NCBI RefSeq assembly: GCF_017377745.1
Contig: NZ_JAFVMG010000001.1
Location: forward strand, 558,001 to 622,000
Direction of reading: 5' to 3'
DNA length: 64,000 bases
DNA from: Acetobacter suratthaniensis
GTDB lineage: Bacteria > Pseudomonadota > Alphaproteobacteria > Acetobacterales > Acetobacteraceae
Under the pieces are notes generated by a model, which saw only the letters and a program-made list of their open reading frames with translations, did no database searches and was not told the DNA's origin. Shown here in pieces: positions 35,831 through 44,877 of this stretch (within the stretch, counting starts at the first letter, position 1; each line of letters opens with the position of its first letter). The translations under genes and the position numbers were made by a program.

Positions 35831-36908
35831 GGTGCTGACCACAGACGCCGATCAGGCTCCCACACCGGCTGAACGCCAGCGCGCACACGCACGGCTGGAT
35901 CGACTGTGGCAGCGTGGCACGGATTTTCTGGGTACGCCGTACGCCATTCTGGGCGGGGCCATGTCATGGCTGAGTGAGCGCAATCTGGTTTCGGCCATTT
36001 CCAATGCTGGCGGGTTTGGGGTCATTGCATGTGGGGCGATGGAGCCTGAGCGGCTTGCGGAAGAAATCGCAGCAACCCGCGCCATGACAGACCGCCCGTT
36101 CGGGGTGAACCTCATTACCATGCACCCTCGGCTGGATGATCTGATCAAGGTCTGCCTGGATGCGGGCGTGACCCATATCGTGCTGGCGGGAGGTATTCCG
36201 CCGGGGGCTGCCATCAAGGCCATCAAGGAAGGCGGTGCGAAGGTTATCGCCTTCGCTCCGGCTCTGGTGCTGGCCAAGCGTCTGGTCAAGATGGGTGTTG
36301 ATGCGCTGGTGATCGAAGGGGCAGAGGCCGGAGGGCATGTCGGCCCGGTGTCTCTGACCGTGCTGGCACAGGAAATCCTGCCCGTTATCCATGATGTGCC
36401 GGTGTTCGTCGCCGGTGGTCTGGCGCGGGGTGATGCCCTGCTCGGATATCTGGAAATGGGGGCTGCGGGTGGGCAGTTCGGCACGCGTTTTGCCGCGGCC
36501 GAGGAAAGCATCGCCCACGAAAAGTTCAAAAAAGCCTTCCTGCGGGCCGCCGCGCGTGATGCCGTGACCTCTCCCCAGCTTGATGAGCGCTTTCCGGTTA
36601 TTCCGGTGCGGTCACTGGCTAATGAGGGGGGGCGGAAGTTTGTCGCGCATCAGGCAGATGTCATTCGCCGCTTTCAGGCCGGGGAGCTGACACGTGAGGC
36701 CGCCCAGCTTGACATCGAGCATTTCTGGGCGGGTGCCTTGCGGCGTGCCGTGATTGATGGTGATGTGGAAAATGGCTCGGTCATGGCAGGGCAGTCTGTC
36801 GGGATGGTGACATCCGTCCAGCCTGTCGCGCAAATTATTGCTGACCTGATAGAGCAGGCCGTGTTAGCTCTGGTCGGGCAACAAAGACGTATGGATGCTG
36901 ATGGCTGA
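35823..36908 (+). CDS. Nitronate monooxygenase (2-nitropropane dioxygenase family)
   Basis: A 361-residue FMN TIM barrel. The motifs are GGAMSWLSERNLVSAISNAGGFGVI at the N-terminus, PFGVNLI, EGAEAGGHVGPVS with the catalytic-site histidine, VPVFVAGGLARGDALLGYLEMGAAGGQFGTRF for FMN phosphate. These enzymes oxidise nitronates; related proteins reduce enoyl-ACP (FabK), so the natural role is open. It begins inside the end of lysC (8-base overlap) and its end overlaps the RodZ-like gene, so all three are likely co-translated. Confidence 0.9.
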   Translation: MSEVLTTDADQAPTPAERQRAHARLDRLWQRGTDFLGTPYAILGGAMSWLSERNLVSAISNAGGFGVIACGAMEPERLAEEIAATRAMTDRPFGVNLITMHPRLDDLIKVCLDAGVTHIVLAGGIPPGAAIKAIKEGGAKVIAFAPALVLAKRLVKMGVDALVIEGAEAGGHVGPVSLTVLAQEILPVIHDVPVFVAGGLARGDALLGYLEMGAAGGQFGTRFAAAEESIAHEKFKKAFLRAAARDAVTSPQLDERFPVIPVRSLANEGGRKFVAHQADVIRRFQAGELTREAAQLDIEHFWAGALRRAVIDGDVENGSVMAGQSVGMVTSVQPVAQIIADLIEQAVLALVGQQRRMDADG

Positions 36909-38082
36909 ACACACACACGGTCCCGAGCAGGGGCAGGGCAGTTCCACACCGCCCCTGCCTGATGTGGCCATGATCGGTGTGGGTGAAGCCTTGCGCCAGC
37001 GGCGCGAGCAGTTGGGGTGGTCGCTGGATGATATGTCTGGCTGGCTGCGTATCCGTCGTTCCTATCTTGAAGCGATGGAAAGCGGGCAGCCCGGCATTTT
37101 GCCCGCAGATGTCTATGCCCTTGGTTTTTTAAGAACTTACGGTCAGGCGCTGGGTTTTGACCCCGATAGCCTTGCGGCCTTTTACCGCAAAGGTGGCCGG
37201 GTGGCCGGGCAGCGGCCCGAGCTTGATTTTCCTGTTCCTATTCCTGATCGCCGCCTGCCTCCGGCGGTGGCGATTTCTATCGGGTTGGTGGTGGTCGTGC
37301 TCAGCTATGTGGGCTGGTACTGCTTTATGGGCCGTTCGGCTCCCTTGCCGGAGCCTGTCCCGCCCGTTGCCAGCCTGATGCCCGGAGAGGCGGCGCATAA
37401 TGCGCCCTCTCCGCAGGTTGCCTCCATTCTGCCCGAGAAAAGTGGCATTCCTGACGCAGGCACAGCGCAGAATGACTTAAAGGATGTCCCGGTTCCCACC
37501 TCGCTGGCTCAGGCGCCTGAAGCGGTGCAGGATTCGTCCGTTGCAGCGTTCTCGGGCGAGGGAACGGCACCGCAGGCGACAGCGGCAGAACATCCCGCAC
37601 AGCAGGCCGAAGCGATGCCTGTCCCTGACTCCGTGAAGGCGCAGGCCGGTATCACGCCTGATGGCGGGCATGCTGCCGGTTCTATGGTGGGGGATAATTC
37701 ACTTGTTATCCGGGCCGGGCAGGTGAGTTGGATTCAGGTCAGGGATGGGGCAGGCAAGGTCGTTTACGACAAAGTGCTGCAACCCGGCGAGAGCTGGAGC
37801 GTGCCTGAAGGGAATGGCCCTTATGACCTGACAGTGGGCAATGCCGGTGGTATAACTGTCAGTGCAGGGGATGTGACAACGCAGGCTCTCGGCCGCAACG
37901 GTGCCGTGCGGCGGCATCTGGTGCTGAGTGCGCAGGCGGTGCGCGATGGTTCACTGGTTGCGAGTTCTGCGCCGACTGTCGCGCCTCCCGTGCTTCCGGC
38001 AGTTCCGAAGTCTGCTCCCAACCCGGCATCGGATGCGGATAAACTGAACGCAGATCAGATCGAGGGGCAGGGCCTACGCTAA
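36895..38082 (+). CDS. RodZ-like cytoskeletal/HTH membrane protein
   Basis: A 395-residue protein with a cytoplasmic helix-turn-helix (residues about 28-90; GEALRQRREQLGWSLDDMSGWLRI) and one membrane segment (about 122-145). A long Pro/Ala-rich periplasmic linker and a DUF4115-type C-terminal domain (LVIRAGQVSWIQVRDGAGKVVYDKVL) follow. This is the layout of RodZ, which links MreB to the cell-wall machinery; acetic acid bacteria are rods. ATG at 36901 is an alternative start. Placing it just ahead of ispG is usual in the class. Confidence 0.88.
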   Translation: MLMAEHTHGPEQGQGSSTPPLPDVAMIGVGEALRQRREQLGWSLDDMSGWLRIRRSYLEAMESGQPGILPADVYALGFLRTYGQALGFDPDSLAAFYRKGGRVAGQRPELDFPVPIPDRRLPPAVAISIGLVVVVLSYVGWYCFMGRSAPLPEPVPPVASLMPGEAAHNAPSPQVASILPEKSGIPDAGTAQNDLKDVPVPTSLAQAPEAVQDSSVAAFSGEGTAPQATAAEHPAQQAEAMPVPDSVKAQAGITPDGGHAAGSMVGDNSLVIRAGQVSWIQVRDGAGKVVYDKVLQPGESWSVPEGNGPYDLTVGNAGGITVSAGDVTTQALGRNGAVRRHLVLSAQAVRDGSLVASSAPTVAPPVLPAVPKSAPNPASDADKLNADQIEGQGLR

Positions 38083-38228
38083 ACCCTGCCGTGGTCATGG
38101 AGCTGTTCCTGTTTTGTGTGTAGCCAAAAGCGTTTGTTTTTGGCAGGACAGCACCAGAATTCGCGGGCATGCCGTGGTGCCGAGCACGGGGGTGTCCGCT
38201 AACTGTCGTCTCGACAAAAGGATGTAAA

Positions 38229-39389
38229 ATGAGCGGCTACCGGCCTTACCAGCATATAGAACGGCGGAAATCCAGGCAGATCCATGTCGGCAAGGTGGCT
38301 GTCGGTGGGGACGCCCCGATTTCCATCCAGACCATGACCAACACTCTGACCAGTGACGCTCAGGCGACAATCGAGCAGATTCGTCTGGCGGAACTGGCTG
38401 GCGTGGATATCGTGCGTGTGTCCTGCCCGGACGAGGAAAGCACTGCTGCCCTTGCTGAAATCGTGCGGGAAGTGAATGTGCCGATCGTGGCCGACATCCA
38501 CTTCCACTACAAGCGCGCCATTGAAGCAGCTAAGGCCGGTGCGGCCTGTCTGCGTATTAACCCCGGTAATATCGGCAGCGCCGAGCGCGTGCGCGAAGTG
38601 GTGAAGGCCGCAAAGGACTATGGCTGCTCCATCCGTATCGGGGTGAATGCCGGGTCGCTTGAAAAGCACCTGCTGGAAAAATACGGCGAACCCAACCCCG
38701 ATGCACTGGTGGAAAGCGCTCTGGAGCACGCCAAGATCCTTGAAGATCACGATTTCCGTGAGTTCAAGATCAGCGTGAAAGCCTCTGACGTGTTTCTGGC
38801 CGTTGCAGCCTACCAGCAACTGGCCGATGCCTGTGACTACCCGCTGCATATCGGGATTACCGAAGCAGGCAGCAAGCGTGCCGGCACGGTCAAATCCTCC
38901 ATCGGGCTTGGTAATCTGCTGTGGGCGGGTGTGGGTGATACCATGCGCGTTTCCCTGTCCGCCGCCCCGGAAGAAGAAGTGCTGGTCGGGTGGGATATTC
39001 TCAAATCCCTCGGCCTGCGTCATCGCGGCGTCAAGATCATTTCCTGCCCGTCCTGTGCGCGTCAGGGCTTTAACGTGATCGAGACGGTGCAGACGCTTGA
39101 AGATCGTCTGGCTCATATCAAGACCCCGCTCACCCTGTCGATTATCGGCTGCGTGGTGAATGGTCCGGGTGAAGCCCTGATGACTGATCTGGGTGTTACG
39201 GGCGGTGGTTCTGGCCGCCACATGGTCTATTCTGCAGGCAAGCAGGATCACACGGTTCCCGCAGGCGACATGATCAGCCATGTTGTGGAACTGGTTGAGG
39301 CCCGCGTGGCCCAGATCGAGGCGGACGAAGCCAAGGCCAAGCAGGAAGGCCAGGCCGAGCCGCTACCGGATATGGCTTCGGCTAACTGA
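38229..39389 (+). CDS. ispG: 4-hydroxy-3-methylbut-2-enyl diphosphate synthase IspG
   Basis: IspG is the [4Fe-4S] enzyme that reductively opens methylerythritol cyclodiphosphate in the MEP isoprenoid pathway. The 386-residue protein has [38 protein letters not shown] and the cluster ligands C273 and C276 ([10 protein letters not shown]) and C308 (GCVVNGPGE). The start at 38229 is preceded by AAAGGATG; the frame upstream to 38169 lacks family likeness. Next genes are hisS, prfA and prmC. Confidence 0.96.
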   Translation: MSGYRPYQHIERRKSRQIHVGKVAVGGDAPISIQTMTNTLTSDAQATIEQIRLAELAGVDIVRVSCPDEESTAALAEIVREVNVPIVADIHFHYKRAIEAAKAGAACLRINPGNIGSAERVREVVKAAKDYGCSIRIGVNAGSLEKHLLEKYGEPNPDALVESALEHAKILEDHDFREFKISVKASDVFLAVAAYQQLADACDYPLHIGITEAGSKRAGTVKSSIGLGNLLWAGVGDTMRVSLSAAPEEEVLVGWDILKSLGLRHRGVKIISCPSCARQGFNVIETVQTLEDRLAHIKTPLTLSIIGCVVNGPGEALMTDLGVTGGGSGRHMVYSAGKQDHTVPAGDMISHVVELVEARVAQIEADEAKAKQEGQAEPLPDMASAN

Positions 39390-39449
39390 GTAGGCAAGGC
39401 TCCAGACCTGTCTGTCCGGGGCCGGGCCAGAAAACTGGCGCCGAGGTGT

Positions 39450-39483
39450 GCCGCGCATGAATTTTTCCATGCGCGGCGCATGG
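39450..39483 (+). promoter_or_regulatory. Overlapping alternative hairpins in the hisS leader
   Basis: GCCGCGCATG (39450-39459) pairs perfectly with CATGCGCGGC (39468-39477) around an AT-rich 8-base loop. The second arm is itself part of CCATGC..GCATGG (39467-39472 with 39478-39483), so the two stems cannot form together. The second is followed by CGTTTTGT. The arrangement looks like an anti-terminator/terminator pair, about 80 bases before hisS. It could also be an ordinary terminator for ispG. Confidence 0.4.
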
Positions 39484-39562
39484 CGTTTTGTGGAACCATC
39501 AAAGATAACACGCAGCATTCCGGGCGTGACGCGGGATGCTGGAGCGAGAGCAGGGCAGGCCG

Positions 39563-40810
39563 GTGAGCAGCATTCAACCCGTAAGAGGAACCCACGACCT
39601 TATTGGCGAGGAACAGCGCCGCCATGCACAGGTTGTCGAAGCGGCCCGCCGGATTGCGGGGGTGTATGGCTTTGATGAGTGGTCTACACCGATCTTTGAG
39701 GAAACGCGGGTTTTTTCACGGTCTCTGGGCGATACATCGGATGTGGTGTCCAAGGAGATGTATTCGTTCAACGACCGCGATGGCGAAAGCCTGACGCTGC
39801 GCCCCGAAGGCACGGCGGCCATCTGCCGCGCACTGGTCAGTAACGCGCTGACACAATCCCTGCCGCAGAAAGTGTTTTACACCGGCCCGATGTTCCGCCA
39901 CGAGCGGCCCCAGAAAGGGCGCTACCGGCAGTTCCATCAGATTGGGGCGGAGCTGCTCGGCGCGGCGGAACCGCTGGCCGATGCGGAAGTCATCGCTATG
40001 GGGCATGCCGTGCTGTCAGCTCTTGGCGTTGCCGAGCATGTCACGCTGGAACTCAACACGCTGGGTGATGCCCAGAGCCGCGATGCGTGGCGTGCGGCAC
40101 TCGTTGCCTATTTTTCGGATTACCGCGACCGTCTTTCGGAAGACAGTCTGGTAAGGCTGGAAAAAAATCCTCTGCGTATTCTGGACAGCAAGAACGAGGG
40201 CGACCGTGCGATTGTGGCGGATGCGCCGCGTATGGCCGAGTTCCTGACACCGGAAGCACAGGATTTCTGGGATGAACTACGCGCCAAGCTGGATGTGTTC
40301 GGTATCGCGTATAAGGTTAGCCCCGGCATCGTGCGTGGGTTGGATTATTATAACCATACCACGTTTGAATTCGTGACCACGCGGCTTGGCTCTCAGGGTA
40401 CGGTGCTGGCAGGGGGCCGGTATGATGGGCTGGTGAAGCAGATGGGCGGGCCGGACGTGCCTGCCATTGGCTGGGCTGCCGGTGTCGAGCGTCTGGCTAT
40501 GCTGCTGGACGTGATGCCGCCAGCCCCCCGTTCTGTCGTGATCATCCCGGTTGGTTCGCCGGATGAGCGGGCCTTGTGCGGTATTTTGCAGGGCTTGCGT
40601 GTGCAGGGTGTGCGTACCGAAATCGGTTACAAAGGGGCTTTGCGCAAGCGCATGGAGCGGGCGGCCAAACAGAACGCCAGCCATGTTCTGTTCGTGGGTG
40701 AAGATGAACTTGCGCGCGGTCTGTTCCGGGTCAAGGACATGGAAAGCGGGCAGGAGCAGGAAGTCTCCCATCAGGCGCTTATGGCGGATGCCGGGAGCGT
40801 ATTTGCGTGA
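39563..40810 (+). CDS. hisS: Histidyl-tRNA synthetase
   Basis: Charges tRNA-His. The 415-residue class II synthetase begins with [12 protein letters not shown] and has motif 1 region ([12 protein letters not shown]), [13 protein letters not shown], motif 2 [16 protein letters not shown], the histidine-specific [13 protein letters not shown], motif 3 [11 protein letters not shown] and a C-terminal anticodon-binding fold. GTG at 39563 fits the usual N-terminus; ATG at 39536 is possible. Its stop overlaps the prfA GTG by 4 bases. Confidence 0.95.
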   Translation: MSSIQPVRGTHDLIGEEQRRHAQVVEAARRIAGVYGFDEWSTPIFEETRVFSRSLGDTSDVVSKEMYSFNDRDGESLTLRPEGTAAICRALVSNALTQSLPQKVFYTGPMFRHERPQKGRYRQFHQIGAELLGAAEPLADAEVIAMGHAVLSALGVAEHVTLELNTLGDAQSRDAWRAALVAYFSDYRDRLSEDSLVRLEKNPLRILDSKNEGDRAIVADAPRMAEFLTPEAQDFWDELRAKLDVFGIAYKVSPGIVRGLDYYNHTTFEFVTTRLGSQGTVLAGGRYDGLVKQMGGPDVPAIGWAAGVERLAMLLDVMPPAPRSVVIIPVGSPDERALCGILQGLRVQGVRTEIGYKGALRKRMERAAKQNASHVLFVGEDELARGLFRVKDMESGQEQEVSHQALMADAGSVFA

Positions 40811-41868
40811 ATGCACTGGATGAACGGCTGGACAGGATCGTCAGCCGCGCACTGGAACTTGAGGCCCTTCTGGCCGGTGGGCTGGGAGGGGAGGCCTTTA
40901 CGCAGGCCTCACGCGAATATGCTGAACTTGAAGGCGTGGTAAGCCAGATCAACGCCCTGCGTGACGCCGAACAGGAAATGACGCAGGCCGAGCAGTTGCT
41001 GGCTGATCCTGAAATGCGCGAACTGGCGGCAGCGGAGCTGGATGAGCTGAAAAGCCGTCTGCCCTCATTGCATCAGGCTGTGCGTCTGGCACTGCTACCG
41101 CGTGATGTGGCGGATGAGCGTAGCGCTATTCTGGAAATCCGCCCGGCAGCCGGGGGGGATGAAGCCGCTTTGTTCGCGGCGGAGCTTTTTGATCTGTATC
41201 GCCGTTACGCAGAGCTGAGAGGCTGGCGCTTTACCCTTATGGATTACGATGAGAGCGAACTCGGTGGCCTACGGTGCGGGATTGCTGAAATCAATGGTCG
41301 TGGGGTGTTTGCCCGTTTCAAATATGAATCCGGCGTGCATCGTGTGCAGCGTGTTCCCGCCACGGAAAATCAGGGCCGTATCCATACGTCTACCGTGACG
41401 GTGGCGGTTCTGCCCGAGGCGGAAGAAGTGGACGTCAACATCAACGAAACAGACTTGCGGATTGATGTTTTCCGGGCGTCCGGCGCGGGTGGGCAGCATG
41501 TAAACAAGACCGAAAGTGCGGTGCGGATCACGCATATGCCCAGTGGCATTGTTGTTTCCATGCAGGAGGAGAAAAGCCAGCACAAGAACCGTGCCAAGGC
41601 CATGAAAATCCTGCGCGCACGGCTGTATGAGCGCGAGCGTGAGCAGGCGCATGCCAATCGTGCAGCCGACCGGCGCTCACAGGTTGGAACAGGCGATCGT
41701 TCCGAGCGGATCAGAACCTACAATTTCCCGCAAGGGCGTGTGACGGATCACCGGATCAACCTGACCGCCTATAAGATCGACCGTGTTATGCTGGGTGAGA
41801 TTGACGAATTTGTTGATGCTCTGACACAGGACGAACAGGCAGCCCTGCTGGCGGCAGAAGGGCTGTAA
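40807..41868 (+). CDS. prfA: Peptide chain release factor 1
   Basis: RF1 reads UAA and UAG stop codons and triggers release. The 353-residue protein has the [15 protein letters not shown] segment, the catalytic GGQ (G228-G229-Q230, in [15 protein letters not shown]), [15 protein letters not shown] and the C-terminal [20 protein letters not shown]. The start is GTG (GTGA overlap with hisS). The glutamine in GGQ is the usual target of PrmC, encoded two genes downstream. Confidence 0.96.
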   Translation: MNALDERLDRIVSRALELEALLAGGLGGEAFTQASREYAELEGVVSQINALRDAEQEMTQAEQLLADPEMRELAAAELDELKSRLPSLHQAVRLALLPRDVADERSAILEIRPAAGGDEAALFAAELFDLYRRYAELRGWRFTLMDYDESELGGLRCGIAEINGRGVFARFKYESGVHRVQRVPATENQGRIHTSTVTVAVLPEAEEVDVNINETDLRIDVFRASGAGGQHVNKTESAVRITHMPSGIVVSMQEEKSQHKNRAKAMKILRARLYEREREQAHANRAADRRSQVGTGDRSERIRTYNFPQGRVTDHRINLTAYKIDRVMLGEIDEFVDALTQDEQAALLAAEGL

Positions 41869-41896
41869 CGCGCAGCTTTTTGGGCCTTTGTGCGGT

Positions 41897-42349
41897 TTAG
41901 CTGATGGGGGCCGCGCAGGCTTCGGATAGTCCGGAACGGTGTTCTGCTGTTTCGGGTGAATCCGGGTCAAGCAGGTAGAAATCTGTAAAACCGTTCGAGC
42001 CAAGGGCGTAAAAACGATGCCCATCGGGGTTGTGCAGCACGCCATCGCTGCTGACCTCATGGGTTTCTACCCGGCCTTCAGGCGTGCGGATGGTGATCTC
42101 GCCGCATAATGTATAAGAATGTTCAGTGCGGCCCGTGGACGTGGGGATGCGTACGGTCTTGGCCCGGTTCATGTCATTAAGCTTGATGGTGCTGACAAGC
42201 TGGCCATCGAGATAGATGCGCGAAACCTCGGATATTTCAGTGTCCGCTTTTTCATCGGTCACGGAAAACTCGCCTGCGTGAGCCACGGCCGGAAACAGCG
42301 CAAAGGCGGCGAACACACAGGCCGCAACCCGGACTGTAACGGTTGGCAT
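41897..42349 (-). CDS. Small secreted protein of unknown function
   Basis: A 150-residue protein with a clear signal peptide (MPTVTVRVAACVFAAFAL, cleavage after AHA). The mature part has GEFSVTDEKADTEISEVSRIYLDGQL, two cysteines far apart (LCGE near residue 84 and EACAA near the C-terminus) that could form a disulfide, and a YALGSNGFTDFYLLD stretch. I do not recognise the family. It lies antisense between prfA and prmC. The frame stays open upstream to 42484 but that portion is antisense to prmC. Confidence 0.65.
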   Translation of the reverse strand: MPTVTVRVAACVFAAFALFPAVAHAGEFSVTDEKADTEISEVSRIYLDGQLVSTIKLNDMNRAKTVRIPTSTGRTEHSYTLCGEITIRTPEGRVETHEVSSDGVLHNPDGHRFYALGSNGFTDFYLLDPDSPETAEHRSGLSEACAAPIS

Positions 42350-42387
42350 GATGGAAACAGGCCCAAGTGGGCTTGGAGTATAAGAAC

Positions 42388-43269
42388 GTGACATTTGCGG
42401 ATAATAGCCGGGGACGTGCGGCAATAGAACAGCTTTTGCGTCAGGGCACGCACATTCTGGCAGAGGCCGGGGTAGAGAGCCCACGGCGCGAAGCCCGGCT
42501 GCTTTTGCAGCATGCGCTTGGGTTTTCGGCGGAACAGATGCTGGCGCTTTCTCCGCGTAGCGAAGTTGATCAGGCGCGGTATCTCACATGGGTGGCGCGG
42601 CGCGCACGGCATGAACCATTTGCCTATATTACCGGGCAGAAAGGATTCTGGACACTGGATCTGGCTGTCTCTCCAGCCAGCCTTGTGCCGCGAGGCGATA
42701 CCGAAACGCTTATTTCCTGCGTGCTGGATCATTGTCCTGACAGGGAGGCGCCACTCTCGGTGCTGGATCTGGGTACGGGGAGCGGCTGTATCCTGCTGGC
42801 GGTGCTGAGCGAATATCCGCAGGCGCAAGGGGTGGGGGTCGATATCAGCCCACAGGCAGCGGCTCTCGCGGCCGGTAATGCCGTGCGCTGTGGGCTTGAG
42901 GCACGCGCGGCATTCATGGCGGCAAACTGGATGGATGCGCTGGCCATGGAGACGCGGTTTGATCTGATTATGAGCAATCCGCCGTATATTCCCAGCCATG
43001 ATGTCACTGAACTGATGCCAGAAGTCCGTAACCATGAGCCCGTGCGCGCGCTTGATGGCGGGCACGACGGGCTGGATGCCTATCGCCTTCTATGCGCAGG
43101 TTTGCCCTCGCGGCTTACGCCGGGCGGGCTGGGTGTGTTTGAAATCGGGATCGGGCAGGAGGCATCCCTGCGTGCGCTGGCCGTGGAAAATCATCTCGAG
43201 GTCGTTGAGGTGCGTGCTGATTTTGAGGGTATAGCCCGCGCTGTGGTCATGCGACGTCAGGCGATATGA
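42388..43269 (+). CDS. prmC: Release factor glutamine methyltransferase PrmC
   Basis: PrmC methylates the GGQ glutamine of RF1 and RF2. In 293 residues it has a helical N-terminal domain with PRREARLLLQHAL and PFAYITGQKGFW, motif I VLDLGTGSGCILLA, and the substrate-binding NPPY motif (N197) in MSNPPYIPSHD, followed by EPVRALDGGHDGLD. The GTG at 42388 has GGAG about 10 bases upstream; GTG at 42367 is also in frame. Confidence 0.94.
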   Translation: MTFADNSRGRAAIEQLLRQGTHILAEAGVESPRREARLLLQHALGFSAEQMLALSPRSEVDQARYLTWVARRARHEPFAYITGQKGFWTLDLAVSPASLVPRGDTETLISCVLDHCPDREAPLSVLDLGTGSGCILLAVLSEYPQAQGVGVDISPQAAALAAGNAVRCGLEARAAFMAANWMDALAMETRFDLIMSNPPYIPSHDVTELMPEVRNHEPVRALDGGHDGLDAYRLLCAGLPSRLTPGGLGVFEIGIGQEASLRALAVENHLEVVEVRADFEGIARAVVMRRQAI

Positions 43270-43522
43270 AAAAAGCGGTTGGCTTTAGGCTTTATGGTTG
43301 ATAATGTGAAAGAGCTTGATCACGTGGCCATTAGTGGGTTGTAGTAACCCCGTCAGGCCAAACAAGCGGTACGGGCCTTTATATCTGGCAATGACCATGT
43401 CACTGCCTATTCAAAGTGCCCCTCCAGAAAAACAATTTGGACCTTCATCAAGGAACCGGCCTCTCAGGAATGGCCCGCTCCCATGTAAAGTGCCATGAAC
43501 AGGAAAGCGCTGTGGTAAGCCC

Positions 43523-43966
43523 ATGAATGTAAAGCGGATGCGGACCAGACATCATCGTTCTGGCGGGAGCAACGGAGCGTCCAGGCAGTTGAACGGCCAG
43601 ATTCCGATGAACCGGAACCACGTTTTTGACAGCCATGGCCCGGATGTGCGGGTGAGGGGCACCGCCCAGCAGCTTTTCGAAAAATACCTCCAGCTTGGCC
43701 GCGATGCGACAGGCTCTGGCGACAGGGTGGCGGCTGAAGCCTATTTCCAGCATGCTGAGCATTATTTCCGCATCATGAACGCAATGGCGCAGGCTGCCCA
43801 GCAGAGCCAGATGGAGCGGGCAGAGCGTCAGGCCAGCCGTCAGCAGCGCGGTCAGAACAACGCAGCCGAAGAGGGTGAAGACAAAGGCCCTGACGCAGAG
43901 GCGGAAGAAGAGGCCGAAGTCAGGGATCTGGCGATGGAGCCGCAGCCCGAATTGTCTGAGGGCTAA
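43523..43966 (+). CDS. DUF4167 domain protein
   Basis: A 147-residue basic/acidic protein. The N-terminal part is Arg/Asn/His-rich (probably disordered, RNA- or DNA-binding-like). It is followed by DSHGPDVRVRGTAQQLFEKYLQLGRDA and DRVAAEAYFQHAEHYFR, the DUF4167 core, and a strongly acidic C-terminus. The family is confined largely to Alphaproteobacteria and usually follows prmC. Its function is unknown. The 253-base gap upstream (43270-43522) holds no gene I can support. Confidence 0.88.
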   Translation: MNVKRMRTRHHRSGGSNGASRQLNGQIPMNRNHVFDSHGPDVRVRGTAQQLFEKYLQLGRDATGSGDRVAAEAYFQHAEHYFRIMNAMAQAAQQSQMERAERQASRQQRGQNNAAEEGEDKGPDAEAEEEAEVRDLAMEPQPELSEG

Positions 43967-44060
43967 TACCTCCCGGCGCTCTTCCCATGTCACGGCTGTT
44001 TTGGGGCTGATGGCATGGGAAGGGCGTTGTATGCTGCCACTTTTACTGTGCAGTACATGC

Positions 44061-44092
44061 AAAGACGCACGGCGTAATGCCGTGGTGTCTTT
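44061..44092. terminator. Candidate terminator between DUF4167 gene and tRNA-Met
   Basis: AAAGAC-G-CACGGC (44061-44073) pairs with GCCGTG-GT-GTCTTT (44079-44092) with a small internal bulge. It lies between converging transcripts. Confidence 0.35.
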
Positions 44093-44120
44093 AAAAAACC
44101 AAGTTTTTATGAAGAAAAAC

Positions 44121-44195
44121 TGGTAGCGGCGGAAGGATTTGAACCTCCGACCAAGGGATTATGATTCCCCTGCTCTACCACTGAGCTACGCCGCC
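44121..44195 (-). tRNA. tRNA-Met (anticodon CAT), elongator type
   Basis: On the minus strand the acceptor GGCGGCG pairs with CGCCGCT (one G-T pair). The D-arm is GCTCAGTGGTAGAGC, the anticodon loop ATCATAA carries CAT, the T-arm GGAGG-TTCAAAT-CCTTC follows, and CCA is encoded. The paired first acceptor position argues against initiator tRNA, which has a C1-A72 mismatch. A lysidine-type tRNA-Ile is less likely from the overall match to alphaproteobacterial Met tRNAs. Confidence 0.94.
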
Positions 44196-44294
44196 ATTGT
44201 TCGTTGGCGCTGATCTACCGTGTCCCGGCATGGGCGTCAACCCGTCTTTGCAGTTTTTGTTTCTTTTTATGGATCATGCGCTTACCAGCGGGGT

Positions 44295-44753
44295 TTATGG
44301 GCCGAGGTTGCCTGAGCCGAAGATATAATTGCTGACCTGCTGCTCCAGACTTGTAGGCTCCTGCGTGTGTGTCAGCAGGGTGCCGGGGCGGGCGTAGGTG
44401 CTGTCATGACCCGGTGTGATTATGAGGGCATTTTCCGAGGCCAAAGTGGCGCTGCCAATGCTGAGCGTGCTGTCCTGCGGCAGGTGCAGGGAGGACGCCA
44501 GCCTGAAACGCACAAGCGCCATCTGGCTGGCGGGGTCGAGTGTAATGGCGGAAACCCGGCCAACCCGCACGCCTGCCAGATCAACATCTGCCCCACGGGT
44601 TAGCCCGTTGGCGGAAACAAACCGGGCGGACAGTTCGTAGCTGTCTCCGCCGGGGGCTTTTTGCGTTCCCAGTGCGTAGGAGGCAAAACCCGCTGCGGCC
44701 AGCAGAACCATCCCGCTGAAAATCCATGCGCCTGTGCGGCTCTGCCTCATCAT
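44295..44753 (-). CDS. mlaD: MlaD/MCE family lipid-transport protein
   Basis: A 152-residue protein with one N-terminal membrane anchor (WIFSGMVLLAAAGFASYALG) and a single MCE domain: YELSARFVSANGLTRGADVDLAGVRVGRVSAITLDP. MlaD is the periplasmic substrate-binding subunit of the MlaFEDB phospholipid transporter that keeps outer-membrane lipid asymmetry. The MlaF, MlaE and MlaC genes are not adjacent. M51/M52 of a longer frame is the natural start at 44753; GAAGG lies just upstream. Confidence 0.88.
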   Translation of the reverse strand: MMRQSRTGAWIFSGMVLLAAAGFASYALGTQKAPGGDSYELSARFVSANGLTRGADVDLAGVRVGRVSAITLDPASQMALVRFRLASSLHLPQDSTLSIGSATLASENALIITPGHDSTYARPGTLLTHTQEPTSLEQQVSNYIFGSGNLGP

Positions 44754-44877
44754 GTTTTTACCTTCTTTTCTGGCTACCTGTTCCCGGCATGTCGTCCGGC
44801 AGGACGAAAACCTTGCAGCCATCGGGGGCATGGTGCAAGGACATGATAAGAAAAGAGCAATGGGGATACAGGGGCAT

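Noticed and set aside
34544-35842. Open frame of 432 codons antisense to lysC
   Set aside because: Same reason: lysC is unmistakable on the plus strand and the antisense product has no recognisable motif.
38199-39281. Minus-strand frame of 360 codons over ispG
   Set aside because: Shadow of the IspG gene; no family features.
44121-44195. tRNA-Ile2 with CAT anticodon
   Set aside because: Overall arms match alphaproteobacterial elongator tRNA-Met better, although sequence alone does not exclude it.
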